DNA of 64,000 nucleotides from Chrysogorgia sp. JL179-B06 (taxonomy: Eukaryota; Cnidaria; Anthozoa; Scleralcyonacea; Chrysogorgiidae). Positions within the stretch are counted from its first letter, which is position 1; the number at the start of each line of letters is the position of its first letter. Under the pieces are notes generated by a model. It ran no database searches, had not been told where the DNA came from, and saw only the letters and a list, made by a program, of their open reading frames with translations. This document shows, piece after piece, positions 6,762 through 17,079 of the stretch. A program made the position numbers and the translations under genes. The stretch covers positions 1,690,501 through 1,754,500 of the forward strand of contig JAYKKM010000471.1 in NCBI GenBank assembly GCA_035772405.1. The letters are read 5' to 3'.

Positions 6762-8195
6762 ATGGCTGAAGGTGGGGAAGGTTTTGATGAGATTGAGATG
6801 GAGGACTTCGATGGACTTGATAGGTACACCGATGATCAAATAAACGACGAACTCGAAAAGCTCTCTCTAGATTATCATTTAATTGACGATGAGTACGCTG
6901 ATGGCGACGACATGCCAGACATCGTGCGTATCAAGCATGACAAATTGTATGAGAGAGTGAATAAATTGCAGTATGAACAGGATAGAAGAGGGGCTCAAGA
7001 AAAAGAGGCACCGTTCACCGACGATGGTAAAACGGTGACAATAAGGGGGACCAACACAGAAGTCCCAGCGGTAGAGTTTGTTGAACAGGAGTTGTACGGT
7101 GACGTTAATGACACAAGCTACAGTATAGCTCTTGAAGAGAGGTCGGACGATCTTTATAGAAGATTGGACGAGATAAACGTGTTCAACAAAGAGGTAGTGA
7201 AAAATCAAATAGAAAGAGTCAAGCTAATAGATAAGAAAATACGTAAGTTACACAAAAAAAAAAGACTCGGTCATGACGACGCGTCAAGGAAAATAGCCGA
7301 CAGATCATATGTGACGGACTCAGGGTCTATTCTTTTCAAACCGATAAACAAAGATGGTAAATATGGAAAACCCAAACGAATTCTAATACCTGGGAAAAAT
7401 GGTTTGATCTACAGTAAAGACGCGAGTAGTAAAAACGCGATTGAGCAGTTCAAACAATTAGTTGACCAAATCCCTGAGAGTACAGAAACAACAGCTGTCA
7501 CAACAGAAGTAATCCCTGCAGATGACTTCCCAGTAATCGAGACAAAAGTGAGCTATGATGACATACCTGGGCTATCACCAGACGAAAACCGCGAGCTGAA
7601 TGGTGTGCTCGACCCAAGCGATGGTGTGTTGCGTGAGTCAAGAGTAGGTGACAATGGTGCATTGCGAATACAAGCAAACCATTTTCAAGAAGCGATAGAC
7701 AAAGCGAACGAAAGAATAGTAGAGCTTGAGGGAAAAGACCTCACAACTGCAGAGAACGAAGAGTATATTGATCTACACGAAAGAGTGATTGGACTTAGAA
7801 AGGCTAGAGACAGAACCCTAGGACAGCGAGAAATAGAGGAGGTTAGAGAGCAACAAGAAGTCGACATTGACAGGTTTCAGAAATTTAAGGAATGGGCTAA
7901 AGAAAACGTGGTTGGGTTGAGCGCTGTAGCGATTTCAATGGCTGGGATTATAACAACTATTATTATCGCTGGGAGGTCTGCTGTTATGAAAGGCGTTATG
8001 GCCACGAGGTCATTCGCACAGGCTGTTAAGAACGCGATAACGAAGATGGGTCCATGGGCTGTTGGGCTGGCTAATTTAGTTTACAATGCGTTGACGTTGG
8101 GTGCTAAGGGTCTCGCCTGGTTGGCTCAGAATCTGTGGGTACTCGCGGTGGTGCTTGCGTGGTTTGCCTATGATTATTACAAGCTAAAACGGTAG
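6762..8195 (+). CDS. Acidic/coiled-coil protein with C-terminal membrane segments (477 aa)
   Basis: The N-terminus is strongly acidic (FDEIEMEDFDGL), the middle is charged and probably coiled-coil (residues about 130-175 and 305-375), and the C-terminus is hydrophobic. One segment spans about residues 383-404 (VVGLSAVAISMAGIITTIII), an amphipathic stretch follows, and a last segment spans 458-474 (NLWVLAVVLAWFAYDYY). Proteins of this layout sit next to the capsid genes of Polintons in invertebrate genomes, but no function is established here. A membrane-associated or membrane-lysing virion protein would fit. It follows the integrase by 6 bp. Confidence 0.65.
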   Translation: MAEGGEGFDEIEMEDFDGLDRYTDDQINDELEKLSLDYHLIDDEYADGDDMPDIVRIKHDKLYERVNKLQYEQDRRGAQEKEAPFTDDGKTVTIRGTNTEVPAVEFVEQELYGDVNDTSYSIALEERSDDLYRRLDEINVFNKEVVKNQIERVKLIDKKIRKLHKKKRLGHDDASRKIADRSYVTDSGSILFKPINKDGKYGKPKRILIPGKNGLIYSKDASSKNAIEQFKQLVDQIPESTETTAVTTEVIPADDFPVIETKVSYDDIPGLSPDENRELNGVLDPSDGVLRESRVGDNGALRIQANHFQEAIDKANERIVELEGKDLTTAENEEYIDLHERVIGLRKARDRTLGQREIEEVREQQEVDIDRFQKFKEWAKENVVGLSAVAISMAGIITTIIIAGRSAVMKGVMATRSFAQAVKNAITKMGPWAVGLANLVYNALTLGAKGLAWLAQNLWVLAVVLAWFAYDYYKLKR

Positions 8196-8224
8196 TCTCA
8201 GCTTCGAGGGTCTCAGCTTCGAAG
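8195..8224 (+). repeat. 15-bp tandem duplication before the capsid gene
   Basis: GTCTCAGCTTCGAGG is followed at once by GTCTCAGCTTCGAAG, two 15-bp units with one difference. They lie in the 52-bp spacer between the membrane-protein gene and the capsid-like gene, the longest spacer of the rightward block. They could be regulatory. Confidence 0.6.
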
Positions 8225-8247
8225 ATGACAAAACATATGTAAGGTAT

Positions 8248-9487
8248 ATGAACGTCACGTCAGCAGAGTTGAGCCCTGGTTTTAGACGAGCGACAATGGG
8301 TGTCATAAAAGGGGTGAGAACACAGCATGTAATCACGTTGAACCCTAATAAGGTCAGTCCTGGCGAGGAACTTTACATTGATATACCGAAGCTCAAGGTT
8401 AGCAGCTGTTTGGTGCCTGGATCGTTGGGTCTAGTGTTCGACTTTAAGAATGCAAACGCCAAAAGCTGGTTCTTGAATAATGTTAGTAAGTTGTTAGTTT
8501 GAGAAACTTGTTGTGAGACTAGCTGGAGAAGCTGTGTACGACAACAGTGGGGAAAATTACACTAGTGTTTATCGTGACCTTTGGGAAAGCGTCACTGTAC
8601 GAAACCAAATGATTGACTATGGTATTGGTGGTGAGAACTTGAGAAAGCTAATTTCTAAGGATGACAGTGGCGCGACGAGTGGAGACGTTGTTAAGGTTAG
8701 TGACGCGTTGATGTTTGGTGTGATTGGGACGAAGCAGCGGATTAAGCTCGGTAAGATCATGAACGACCATGGGTTGTACGCTCCTTTTAGCATGAACAAC
8801 AACTTGCAGTATGTGATCACACTTCCGAAGGCCGCAGACATCATGGTGGCGCAATCCGGTAGCGTTGTGGGTGGATACACTCTGGAGAACCTCGAGCTCG
8901 AGTATGAAACGATCGATAACCAGGAGCTTGCTGATGAAATAACGTCAGGCTATGCAAGTGGTCGTAGTTTGTCATACGAACACGTTACATTGATGAAAAC
9001 CACTGAATGGGATAAGGGCACAACCATTGTGAATGAAAATGTCAATCTGCCAAGAAAAAGCATGAAGGCGATTGTGTTGCTATTCACGAATAAGGTGCGA
9101 ACAGACAGCGAGGAGTTTCTTTACCCAAATATCGAGAGTGTTAGAGTCACAATTGAAGGTGTGCCAAATAGTGTGCACTCACAAGGCATCCCAAAGTCGA
9201 AGTTCTACGCAGAAGCGAAACGACTGTTTGGGTTGGGTGAAGAACACGCTCAATTCATGACCATACAGAAATTCTATAAAAATAGTTTTGCGTTGGTCAT
9301 TGACTTGAGGAGCGTTCAAGATAATTACAACGTCGCCACTGGCAAGAAAATCGTAAACACACAATCCGGCGTGCTTCTTGAAATCACTAAGAAAGCGACG
9401 ACTGCGAATGTTATGTGTAGGGTGTTTGTGATGAGTGATGGGCTGGTCAACTTCATGAACAATGGGTTGCAGTCAATCCAGTATTAA
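8248..9487 (+). pseudogene. Major capsid protein-like gene, broken by one frameshift
   Basis: Two segments in different frames make up one protein of about 410 residues. The first covers 8248-8502 (84 codons, then TGA at 8500-8502). The second is open in the +1 frame from about 8501 to 9487. Similarity to Polinton capsid proteins seems continuous across the junction, so a one-base length change in the short T-run near 8497-8500 best explains the break. The second segment is beta-rich (LQYVITLPKAADIMVAQSG; YTLENLELEYETI; MKAIVLLFTNKVRTDSEEF). Double-jelly-roll capsid assignment rests on size, context before the ATPase, and pattern. Alternatives are a sequencing error or programmed frameshifting. 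No restored sequence is given. Confidence 0.65.
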
Positions 9488-9502
9488 ATCAAACGTGAGT
9501 TA

Positions 9503-10102
9503 ATGGAGACTCCGTTTAATATGTTAATTGTTGGTATGACAGCTTGTGGTAAGACGCATTATTTGCTGGAAACATTGGAATCTGAGTACTTTAGTAAGTT
9601 TGACTACATTGTGTTGATTTGTCCTACTTTCGAGTGGAACAAAGCGTATCAAGATTGGAAATATGTGCGCGACCCCGACGTGTTAGCGATAGACTGCACA
9701 CAGGACAATGTCGACGCTGTTCTCAAGTGTGTGACTAATGTTTTTAAAGGTACTAACACTCTGATTGTGTTGGACGACTGTGCGAGTGGACAGGACGTCA
9801 AGAATAGGACTAGTCAATTGGTCAACTTAGCTTTTAGTGCGCGACATTTTATGTTGAGCGTTATTGTCATCACACAACAACTGACGTCGATCGCAAAACC
9901 GTATAGAGAAAACATTAGTAAGCTCGTTTGTTTTTACTGCCCAAGCAGGAGTGATATGAAGGTTGTTATTGACGATTATCTTGGAAACATTAGCAGAGAA
10001 AAATCGTCGGCGATTGTGACCGCATTAAAAAATAATAAGTACGCTAGACTTGAAATCTCACTGCGCTATCCATACAGTCACGAAGTTGTTATTCCGCAAT
10101 AA
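9503..10102 (+). CDS. Genome-packaging ATPase (FtsK/HerA, A32-like)
   Basis: A 199-residue P-loop ATPase that would pump viral DNA into the capsid. Walker A is GMTACGKT at residues 11-18, Walker B is LIVLDD at 87-92, and an ITQQ sensor-like motif is at 123-126. The length suits the compact Polinton/adintovirus packaging ATPases. It starts 15 bp after the capsid-like gene and ends 3 bp before the next gene. The frame is intact. Confidence 0.9.
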   Translation: METPFNMLIVGMTACGKTHYLLETLESEYFSKFDYIVLICPTFEWNKAYQDWKYVRDPDVLAIDCTQDNVDAVLKCVTNVFKGTNTLIVLDDCASGQDVKNRTSQLVNLAFSARHFMLSVIVITQQLTSIAKPYRENISKLVCFYCPSRSDMKVVIDDYLGNISREKSSAIVTALKNNKYARLEISLRYPYSHEVVIPQ

Positions 10103-10105
10103 AAT

Positions 10106-10618
10106 ATGGGTATAAGTAATAGCGTGATGGTAAAACGCAAAAGTGAGGAAAACCCCACGATTGAGGAATTAGTTGAGGAGACTGACGACACCCCAACTGT
10201 GGAAGACAACGTTGACGTTAGGAGATCCGAACTTATTAGACTGTCCGGTGACGGTGTGGTAAGTCAGTCCGAAGCGTACATTAAAAAAGCGTCCGCAAAA
10301 GTTATTGATAAGATATGGCGCCAACACGAGTTGAAGAGAATGGAGATCGCAAACGCTTTTCTCACCGACTTGCTAATCAGCAAATTCGCCAGCTTACTAG
10401 ATGGGTTGAACGCTATCGAGAACCCTGAGGAACTAAACGACGAACTACAAAAAGATCCGTTACTAAAGAAAGACGTTGAGAGTATTGTTGCGATTGTGAC
10501 ACCGCACGTACCTTTCTTGGGCTTGTTGTCGGGAGGAATTATAACATCGAAACACGTGTACGATCATCATTTTAGGAGTGAGGTGGTAGACACTGAGAGT
10601 AGTGAACAAACAGACTAA
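10106..10618 (+). CDS. Hypothetical Polinton protein with possible myristoylation signal (170 aa)
   Basis: The last gene of the block starts MGISNSVM, with Gly2 and Ser6 as in an N-myristoylation site. An acidic N-terminal region (EELVEETDDTPTVED) leads to a helical middle (AKVIDKIWRQHELKRMEIAN) and a hydrophobic stretch at about residues 128-148 (IVAIVTPHVPFLGLLSGGII). A family is not recognised. Membrane attachment in the virion or assembly site is inference. Confidence 0.6.
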   Translation: MGISNSVMVKRKSEENPTIEELVEETDDTPTVEDNVDVRRSELIRLSGDGVVSQSEAYIKKASAKVIDKIWRQHELKRMEIANAFLTDLLISKFASLLDGLNAIENPEELNDELQKDPLLKKDVESIVAIVTPHVPFLGLLSGGIITSKHVYDHHFRSEVVDTESSEQTD

Positions 10619-10702
10619 TTCGTAGAGTAGTTGACTATTTGTTAGTCAATGTTGTTAGCCAATCAAAAGAGCACCACTTCGCTATCCATTTGGATAAACA
10701 TC

Positions 10703-10737
10703 ACCACTAGACTTGAAAATCTAGTGGTTTTTTTTTT
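10703..10737 (+). terminator. Hairpin plus T-run after the last Polinton gene
   Basis: A perfect 9-bp stem (ACCACTAGA at 10703-10711 with TCTAGTGGT at 10720-10728), an 8-base loop and a run of ten T (10728-10737) follow the last gene by about 85 bp. It looks like an intrinsic terminator. In a eukaryote it could instead be a transcript 3' end signal or a replication structure. Confidence 0.45.
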
Positions 10738-10777
10738 CGCGCGTGAGTTGAGACAGCAGTAGTTTGTTGAAAAAAAA

Positions 10778-10925
10778 TGTGAAAACGTTGAAACGACTTT
10801 CTCTATTTTTTTTAAATATGTGAAAATGTTGAAACGACACTTTCTTTTTTAAACATGTGAAAAATGTGAAACGACACATTCTATTTTCTAAAAAACATGC
10901 AAAAATATTGAAATGTCACATTATT
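10778..10925 (+). repeat. Four degenerate ~40-bp tandem repeats near the Polinton end
   Basis: Units starting at 10778, 10819, 10856 and 10898 share TGTGAAAA-N-GTTGAAACGACA followed by a T-rich stretch. The last unit is the most changed. Tandem repeats next to the end of the gene block suggest the subterminal or terminal inverted repeat of the element; the matching left copy is outside the window. Confidence 0.6.
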
Positions 10926-10930
10926 AGCAT

Positions 10931-11579
10931 ATAAATCGAGTTTGTGGTCTTATTTGATGTATGTTGTAAATTTAGAATTACCGAAATGACATCGAACTTT
11001 TGGGGGTTTGGGATTTGGTGAAAATTTGGTAATGTTTTGGTGATTATATTCGCGTTCAACATTGAATGTGTAAAAATTGAGCTCGTACCCCCACTCCCTA
11101 TACTACTTTGAGTGACTAAACCCAAACTTTGCCATAGGCTGCTTGCTTCATTATACAGAAAATACAATGTGTTCAGCAAGTGTGAAAGTGCACACATTTT
11201 CATAAACGTGAACAAAAACATAGAACAAAGACTTTGGCCGCGTTTCCAGACCAAACTGTACCTCTGTTGACTATGAATTTTGAAATTTTTTTTCTGTTTT
11301 GCAAGAATACCATATTCTGAGTTGTGAATCAATATATTTTTTCTTACTTAATATTTTTCCCTTTACAAAGTCTGCTCGATAAAAAGATGCCCGCATGAAT
11401 ATGAAAACAAATGTTTGACTTGCTTGAAAGAGAGCCACGAACAGCCGAGATGCCATGTTTAGTTACCAATCGCCCGTTAAAATAACTATAGGGAGCCACC
11501 TTAAACACGAAAAGTATGTATGTTTTGTCGGGTTATACGTGAATGAAGATTTGTGTTCAAAAAGTTCGTAAAATGCAGT
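10931..11579. other. AT-rich sequence without recognisable gene
   Basis: No convincing coding pattern, RNA gene or transposon end was seen on either strand. The insertion junction of the Polinton is expected near the left side. Confidence 0.5.
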
Positions 11580-11937
11580 GTTCAAAAGATATCGTCGTCG
11601 GATGTCAAGTTCGCAAATTTTATATGGCGTCAACAGGTAAACCCGTTTTCGCTTTTTTAAAGCTGTTAAGTAATCAGTTACAAAGATATAGTTTTGCAAA
11701 TATGTCCGACTATGTTATTCAGGCTTTCATTTTTTTGTATAGCATGAGTTGTTAGAGTTAGTAGTTCAAAATATATCGTCGTCGGAATATCTAATATATT
11801 TATCGGAGTTCGTGCAGAATCCAATCCAAGCGTCGTTTTCGATTTTTTAAAGCTATTAGCAATCAGTTACACAAATATTTTGTAGGTATATGTCAGAGGC
11901 GGTTAATCAAGCTTTCATTAAATATGTAGAATGAGTT

Positions 11938-11939
<2 letters not shown>
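11580..11939 (+). repeat. Two tandem copies of a ~184-bp unit
   Basis: Units start at 11580 and 11764 with TTCAAAA-N-ATATCGTCGTCGGA and both contain a TTTTTAAAGCT block and a CAATCAGTTACA block. A third start (TTCAAAATATATCGTGGTCGG) appears at 13274, after the LINE, so the LINE seems to have inserted into or beside this repeat. Confidence 0.55.
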
Positions 11940-11969
<30 letters not shown>

Positions 11970-13182
11970 CTTTATTTAAACACGGTAGAATCTTCAGTAA
12001 ATTTACATTAAAAATATTATAAAACTACCTAACTAAATACAAAATTAAAATACTGTTTTACAAGATTGCCGTGTAGGAGTCCAGTTAATCTTCGGAATAA
12101 TGTTTATCAATTTCCCTTTTAAACTGACCAAGAGAGTGCGACATTCGTATATTCAAGGGCAAGTTGTTCCATAACAATGCCCCACTATAGCTAAAACTTC
12201 GCTTTAAGTAGTTGGTACATGGTAGGGGTAAATTCAATTTATTTTCAGCATTCCTTATATTATATCCTGTGCTGCGGGGGATAAACAAATTTTGCATATA
12301 CGTTGGGGTTAATTGCTTAATCGTTTTAAACATTAATGTTGATTTAAGTTTCTTTCGACGTACCATAGCAAGCATATCCAATTTCAAACTCTCTAGAAGA
12401 TTTCTCACACTAGAGTCGTATTTTGACTTCGTTATTACCCTGACTGCTCGATTTTGTAGTTTTTGTAGTTTGTCACTCAATGTCACGCTCAGCTCATCCC
12501 AAACAGAGCTACAATAATCAAACTGCGGTTTAATTAGGGCTTTGTACACTTGGGTAGCTGTATTTATCGAAATAAATGGTCGTATTCGTTTAAGAGCGCC
12601 TATGGCCGAGGAGATTTTCTTGGATTATTCTTCAATGTGCCTAGCCCAAGAGAGATTTTTATCAATAATTATGCCCAGCGATTTGACCTCATCCATTCTC
12701 TTGATCTCCTTACCATCACACTCAATTTTAATGTGACCGCATGCTTGTGCTTTGATTCGCTGGCGCGAGCCAATTACCATAAATTCTGTCTTAGTAATAT
12801 TAAGACTAAGCCGATTTGCTTTTAACCAACAGTTGAGATTATTGAGCTCTACATTGAAGATGTTTTCTAGGTCAATCAGTTTATCGGCTGCAATGGTTAT
12901 ACTTGTGTCATCAGCGAACATTCTTGGTGAAGCCACGCTGAGACAGTTCGGCAGGTCATTAATATAGACCAGGAAAAGGAGTGGTCCAAGGATACTTCCC
13001 TGGGGAACACCACAAGTAACTGGAAGAGCATTCGATAAATGACCATTTATACTACATTTTTGGCTTCGATCTACAAGATATGATTCAAACCATTTAAGAC
13101 TGCTGTCTCCAATTCCATAATTGGAAAGCTTACGTAATATAATATTATGATCTATAGTGTCAAAAGCTTTTTTAAGAGGTTT
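11940..13182 (-). mobile_element. CR1/L2-like LINE, 5'-truncated
   Basis: The minus strand encodes reverse-transcriptase blocks in order: KAFDTIDHN (motif A), [29 protein letters not shown] (motif C), then LGIIIDKNLSWARHIEE. A frameshift/stop near 12625 separates the C-terminal YKALIKPQFDYCSSVW domain (12085-12549). The 3' end is a (TGAT)n tail at about 11942-11967, typical of CR1-type elements. The endonuclease and ORF1 are absent, so the copy is dead. Confidence 0.85.
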
Positions 13183-13333
13183 AGGGACATTTATTAATTA
13201 AGGGTACTACTAACACAACGCTTCTTCAAATTTGGATCTACCAGATAATAATACATTCTTAGAGTTAGTACTTCAAAATATATCGTGGTCGGAACATTTT
13301 ATATTTTGCCTGCAGAACAAAAACAAAAAAAAC

Positions 13334-13428
13334 GCGAGCCTGTCAATAAGTTCGTCACGAAATCAGCTGATGCGTTAACAAAAATGACTGTATCAGCTGA
13401 TTTCGTGCGAAACTGTTGACAGGTTCGC
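13334..13428. repeat. Imperfect inverted repeat with ~39-bp arms
   Basis: The arms 13334-13372 and 13390-13428 are near-complementary (GCGAGCCTGTCAATAAG against its reverse partner, both with ACGAAATCAGCTGAT) and are separated by 17 bp. About 70 bp later (13491-13525) the plus strand shows TGACGA, a short stem and CGAAACGTT, a degenerate hammerhead-like core in which the first C is G. A Penelope-related remnant is possible. Confidence 0.5.
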
Positions 13429-13668
13429 AAGTTTTTCGTGAGTCTGTGTTGACCGAAGGCCCTTTCACTTTATCGTTTATTAACTCTTTGACTTGAGTGA
13501 CGAAGGGCTTTCGCTCGAAACGTTGAATAGACTTCTTACACACTATTTCGGCAGTACACAAACCTTTAAGAGATCTATATTTCTACACTGCCTATTGCCT
13601 AAACAGTATGCAGAACAACATTTTTATAGTACTCTTCAATAAAACCAACAAGTTGTACTGTATATATT

Positions 13669-13950
13669 GCTCAGAAATTTTTAGACACATTTTGAAATAC
13701 TTAACGGAGAGATTTATGCTATATACCATTAGAAAGCCATTGAAAAATCACAATTGTAGTGCAAGTTTGAAGCTATCATCGAACAATTTAAACATTTGTA
13801 AGTGTGTTAAGTCAGAAATATTTTGACAAGTTTTGAAATACTTAACGGAGAGAGTTGTACTATATACCGTTGCCCCTTTGAACAATCACAATTGTGGTGT
13901 AAATATGAAGTAGGAAAAATTTGAAAATGTGCAATGTTTTGAATGTTTAG
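13669..13950 (+). repeat. Two diverged ~142-bp tandem units
   Basis: Both units contain TTTTGAAATACTTAACGGAGAG, then TATATACC and CACAATTGT in the same order (first unit from 13669, second from 13811). No coding signal is present in 13429-14199. Confidence 0.5.
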
Positions 13951-14207
13951 AATTTTATGCAAAGATATAATTTTGACACATCATTTGATGAAGTTATAAT
14001 TAAATCCATAGTTCAAAATACATGTATATACCATTTGTGCTTTACCATTATATATACCATTACTGCAGAATAGTAAGTGTCAGTACAAATTTTGAAATTG
14101 CATGTACAGTATGTTTATTATTTTATTAAAATTATAAATACTATGCTTGATAATTAGCCTATATACTGTATAGTACTGGTATTTTAGGGTGCAAAACGTC
14201 CAGTGTT

Positions 14208-14352
14208 ACACTAAGTGAATAAGGGAGAGCTCGGAGTAGACAAACGATACATGGACGATTGTCAAGCTCATATCCTCAGAAAAATTCCCGGACAGGAATC
14301 GAACCTGAACCTTCTGATTGCCGCTGACACACTCTAACGATTGAGCAACAAT
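14208..14352 (-). mobile_element. tRNA-derived SINE-like element
   Basis: The minus strand starts with a tRNA-like head (GCTCAATCGTTAGAG as D-arm/A box, GGTTCGATTCC as B box) and continues into ATTTTTCTGAG and a short tail. The tail sequence GGGAGAGCTCGGAGTAGAC recurs with few changes at 40041-40060. The cloverleaf is incomplete, so this is not a working tRNA gene. Confidence 0.5.
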
Positions 14353-14459
14353 AAATATTACAATAATATTTATACATGAGGATAGCCCCTTCAATGCTAA
14401 CACGGGTATCAATGGGGGTCCTGTTTCCTAACAAATTACAATTATTACGCCATGATAAA

Positions 14460-15265
14460 TATTATATATAATAATTGAGAAACGTGAAGCAGAACAGACG
14501 TTAGAGGAATGTGGAATGAAGTAAGGAAGGACTGAAGAAACGAATGGTAAACAACAAAAAAGCTTAGTATATGAAGAAGGAAATGCAAAGCAATGTCTAT
14601 AAGGATGAGACTGACTGAATGTCGAATCGATACTGTGTATATTATGTGGACAATATGACGAGACTGTCCAACATCTCTTGGTAGGATGTACAGCATTAGC
14701 AGGGACTGAATATGTGAGGAGACATAACAACGCATTGACTAGCGGTGCAATGGGTAAGCAACATGGAATTATAGAGGAAGGAACACTGTGGCACCAACAG
14801 CGATGGATGAAAGGGCATGTAATGGAGGATGGAAAGTTTAAGTTCGTGTGGGATTTTGAATGTAAACTGAGGAAATATAATAAAGCCAGGAGGCCAGGCC
14901 TCACACTGGAAGACAGCGATGGGAAACGTATCTGGCTGGTAGATATGGCGTATCCTCAGGAGCAAAATATCGAAGCAAAACATCGGTAAAGTTAAACAAG
15001 TACCAGCAGCTAGCGTTTAAAACGAGAGAGAAGCGACCGGGATTCCAGGTAGAGGTTACCACTAATAATAGGATGTACATGTATAGGAGGTGGTATCAAC
15101 AAATTGCAACAACAAATGAAGACGTTGATACGACATGAGAAGGAAGCTCAATGGGTAGTGAAAACTATGCAGAAGACAGTACTAATGGAAAGTGAGACAA
15201 TGCTTCGTAAAGTACATGTACTTAAGCAAAGTGGTCCAAGAGGATTGATATATTTTTTGTAGTGT
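14460..15265 (+). mobile_element. LINE remnant with restriction-like endonuclease
   Basis: The best-preserved stretch (14640-14989) reads CILCGQYDETVQHLL and YVRRHNNALTSG, the zinc-knuckle that precedes the endonuclease in R2/R4-type LINEs, then RRPGLTLEDSDGKRIWLVDM, the PD-(D/E)xK catalytic region with PD changed to PG. The protein matches the reverse-strand copy at 28600-30024. Several frameshifts and stops make it a fossil. Confidence 0.7.
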
Positions 15266-15473
15266 TGAAACATGTAATCTTAGCAAATTTTGATAAGAGG
15301 AGCTACTACAGTATGTAAATCCAGTAAGAGCTATTGGCCGCCATGAATATAGGCAAGAAGCATATAATAATAATAGATTTATATAGCGCCTAAACCATGC
15401 ATAAAATGTTCAGAGGTGCTGTTACAAAATACTAAAAACCTGTGGAAATTACATCAAGTTTAACTAAATTTAA

Positions 15474-15930
15474 AGTGCCTCCAACCTCAAAATGTTGTCT
15501 TATTTGGAAGAACTTTTAAAATGATAAAGTAACTTCTTTTGAAGATTTTCTTTTCTTCGCTTTCTTTTTGAGATATATCAGTTTGTTTGATATGCAAATG
15601 TCCGGAATTTACGTGAGTTATCAGAGAATGTTATATATATTTGCGTTCATCAAATAAAAACACTAAAGTGTGAATAACACGTGTGCGTGTTTCTCCCACA
15701 ACACCAAACTTCTCGATTTTAAAAGATTTCGTTCGAGAATCAAGAGAAAAACACATTTCTCCAATAAGTCATTATGCATGTGTGACGTAAATTCCGGACA
15801 TTTGTATATCAAACAAATTGATATATCTCAAAAGGAAAGCGAAGAAATGAAAATCTTCAAAAGAAGTTACTTTATCATTTTAAAAGTTCTTACAAATAAG
15901 ACAATAAAAATTTTTGAGGTTAGGCGCACT
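15474..15930. mobile_element. TTAA-flanked MITE with ~160-bp inverted repeats (copy 1)
   Basis: The element starts AGTGCCTCCAACCTC and ends GAGGTTAGGCGCACT. It is bounded by TTAA at 15470-15473 and 15931-15934. Long inverted arms run inward through TTTGAAGATTTTC and the TCAGTTTGTTTGATAT block to a short unique centre. A second copy of the family lies at 40190-40665. No transposase is encoded; TTAA target duplication is a piggyBac-type trait. Confidence 0.75.
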
Positions 15931-15934
15931 TTAA

Positions 15935-16975
15935 CTAAATATAACTAAGTTTAGAAAGATAAGTTTAAGTCTAGATTTAAAAGTGTTAAGACAGTCTGAA
16001 TTCCTTTTTTCATCTGGTAGTTTGTTCCACAGGGGGCAGAGATTGAGAAAGTTCTTTTTTCATACGTTTCGTGATGAGATCTTGGTATACAGAGATCAAA
16101 ATGCTAACACTTCATGCTACACCATTTGTGGAATGTCGCGTAGACTTTCCCACTGTAGCTTGCACTAATACAATTGGGGAAAAATATTAAATTTAGCAAC
16201 GCTTGTTCTGATTTTTGGGGGCTCAGCCCCGCATTTAAAATTTGCCCCCAGCCCCCCGTTTCCTACGCCTCGGTTTACTATTTTCATGAAATGACGTCAA
16301 AGCAGGGACACACAGTGATTCAACAGTAATATTCAAAGAAAGTTTGCGAATTCAGCGAATTTTGTCTAAACTGGTCTGTTTAAAGTTCAGAGCCCAACTT
16401 CCTTTATATTTCACTGTAGAATCAGCGTGCAATGTCTTTGCGTGTGCCTGCTTTGAAGACATTTCCTGTGAATAGTAAATCAACTTTATCATGGGGGAAA
16501 GGCATGAAGATGAAATTTTTGAACGACAAGATATATTACATTTCTTCTTGGTAGAACACAAAGATTACGAATATGTAAAATCCCAAATCCATGATAGGCA
16601 CATTAATAGGTTTTCTTATATCAATGACAACTCACTCGTTTTGGAAGTAATATCCCACACAAAGAAAGAAACATCATTTCGAGCTCTCTCAAGACCTGCG
16701 GCCAGCTAGGAAATCAAACGGACAGAGATAAGTAAAAATATAATAATAGAGCGGTCATGTTGTACTGGGGTACAATTTTTTTTTTAGCATTAACCTCTAA
16801 TGTCAGCCTATATTATATACTAACTAACAGCTTACCCAGTTTGAATTGACTGGATTCCAAGCCAACGTATTGCACGGTCTTTCATGATGAGGAACTAAAC
16901 CAATCCAAGTTTAAAAAGAAAATTCAAGATTAGTTAAAGGGGAACGAAAGTCTAGTTTTTATGTAATTTCATATT
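15935..16975. other. No gene recognised
   Basis: The stretch holds A/T-rich sequence and one GC-rich inverted piece at 16218-16262 (GGGGGCTCAGCCCCG and GCCCCCAGCCCCCC). No coding homology was seen. Confidence 0.45.
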
Positions 16976-17079
16976 ATTTATATATATATATTTTTTTATA
17001 TATATATATATATATATTTTTTTTTATATAAATCTATATATTTTAATCTATAAATCTAAATATATATATATTTTTATAT

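Larger units (their letters stand above)
1..10925. mobile_element. Polinton/adintovirus-like integrated DNA virus, right part
   Basis: Twelve compact genes in two divergent blocks include a retroviral-type integrase with chromodomain, an A32/FtsK-like packaging ATPase and a jelly-roll-capsid-like gene. This set defines Polintons (Mavericks) and adintoviruses. Gaps between genes are mostly 0-52 bp and nearly all frames are open. The protein-primed DNA polymerase and the adenovirus-like protease are not visible, and the thymidine kinase runs off the left edge, so the element continues leftwards. The right boundary is inferred: genes stop at 10618 and A/T-rich tandem repeats run to about 10925. 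Terminal inverted repeats could not be identified because only one end is visible. Confidence 0.85.

Noticed and set aside
8500..8502. Two separate genes at 8248-8502 and 8513-9487
   Set aside because: The first has no natural end and the second would need a GTG start just after it; together they have the size and place of one capsid gene, so one broken gene is simpler.
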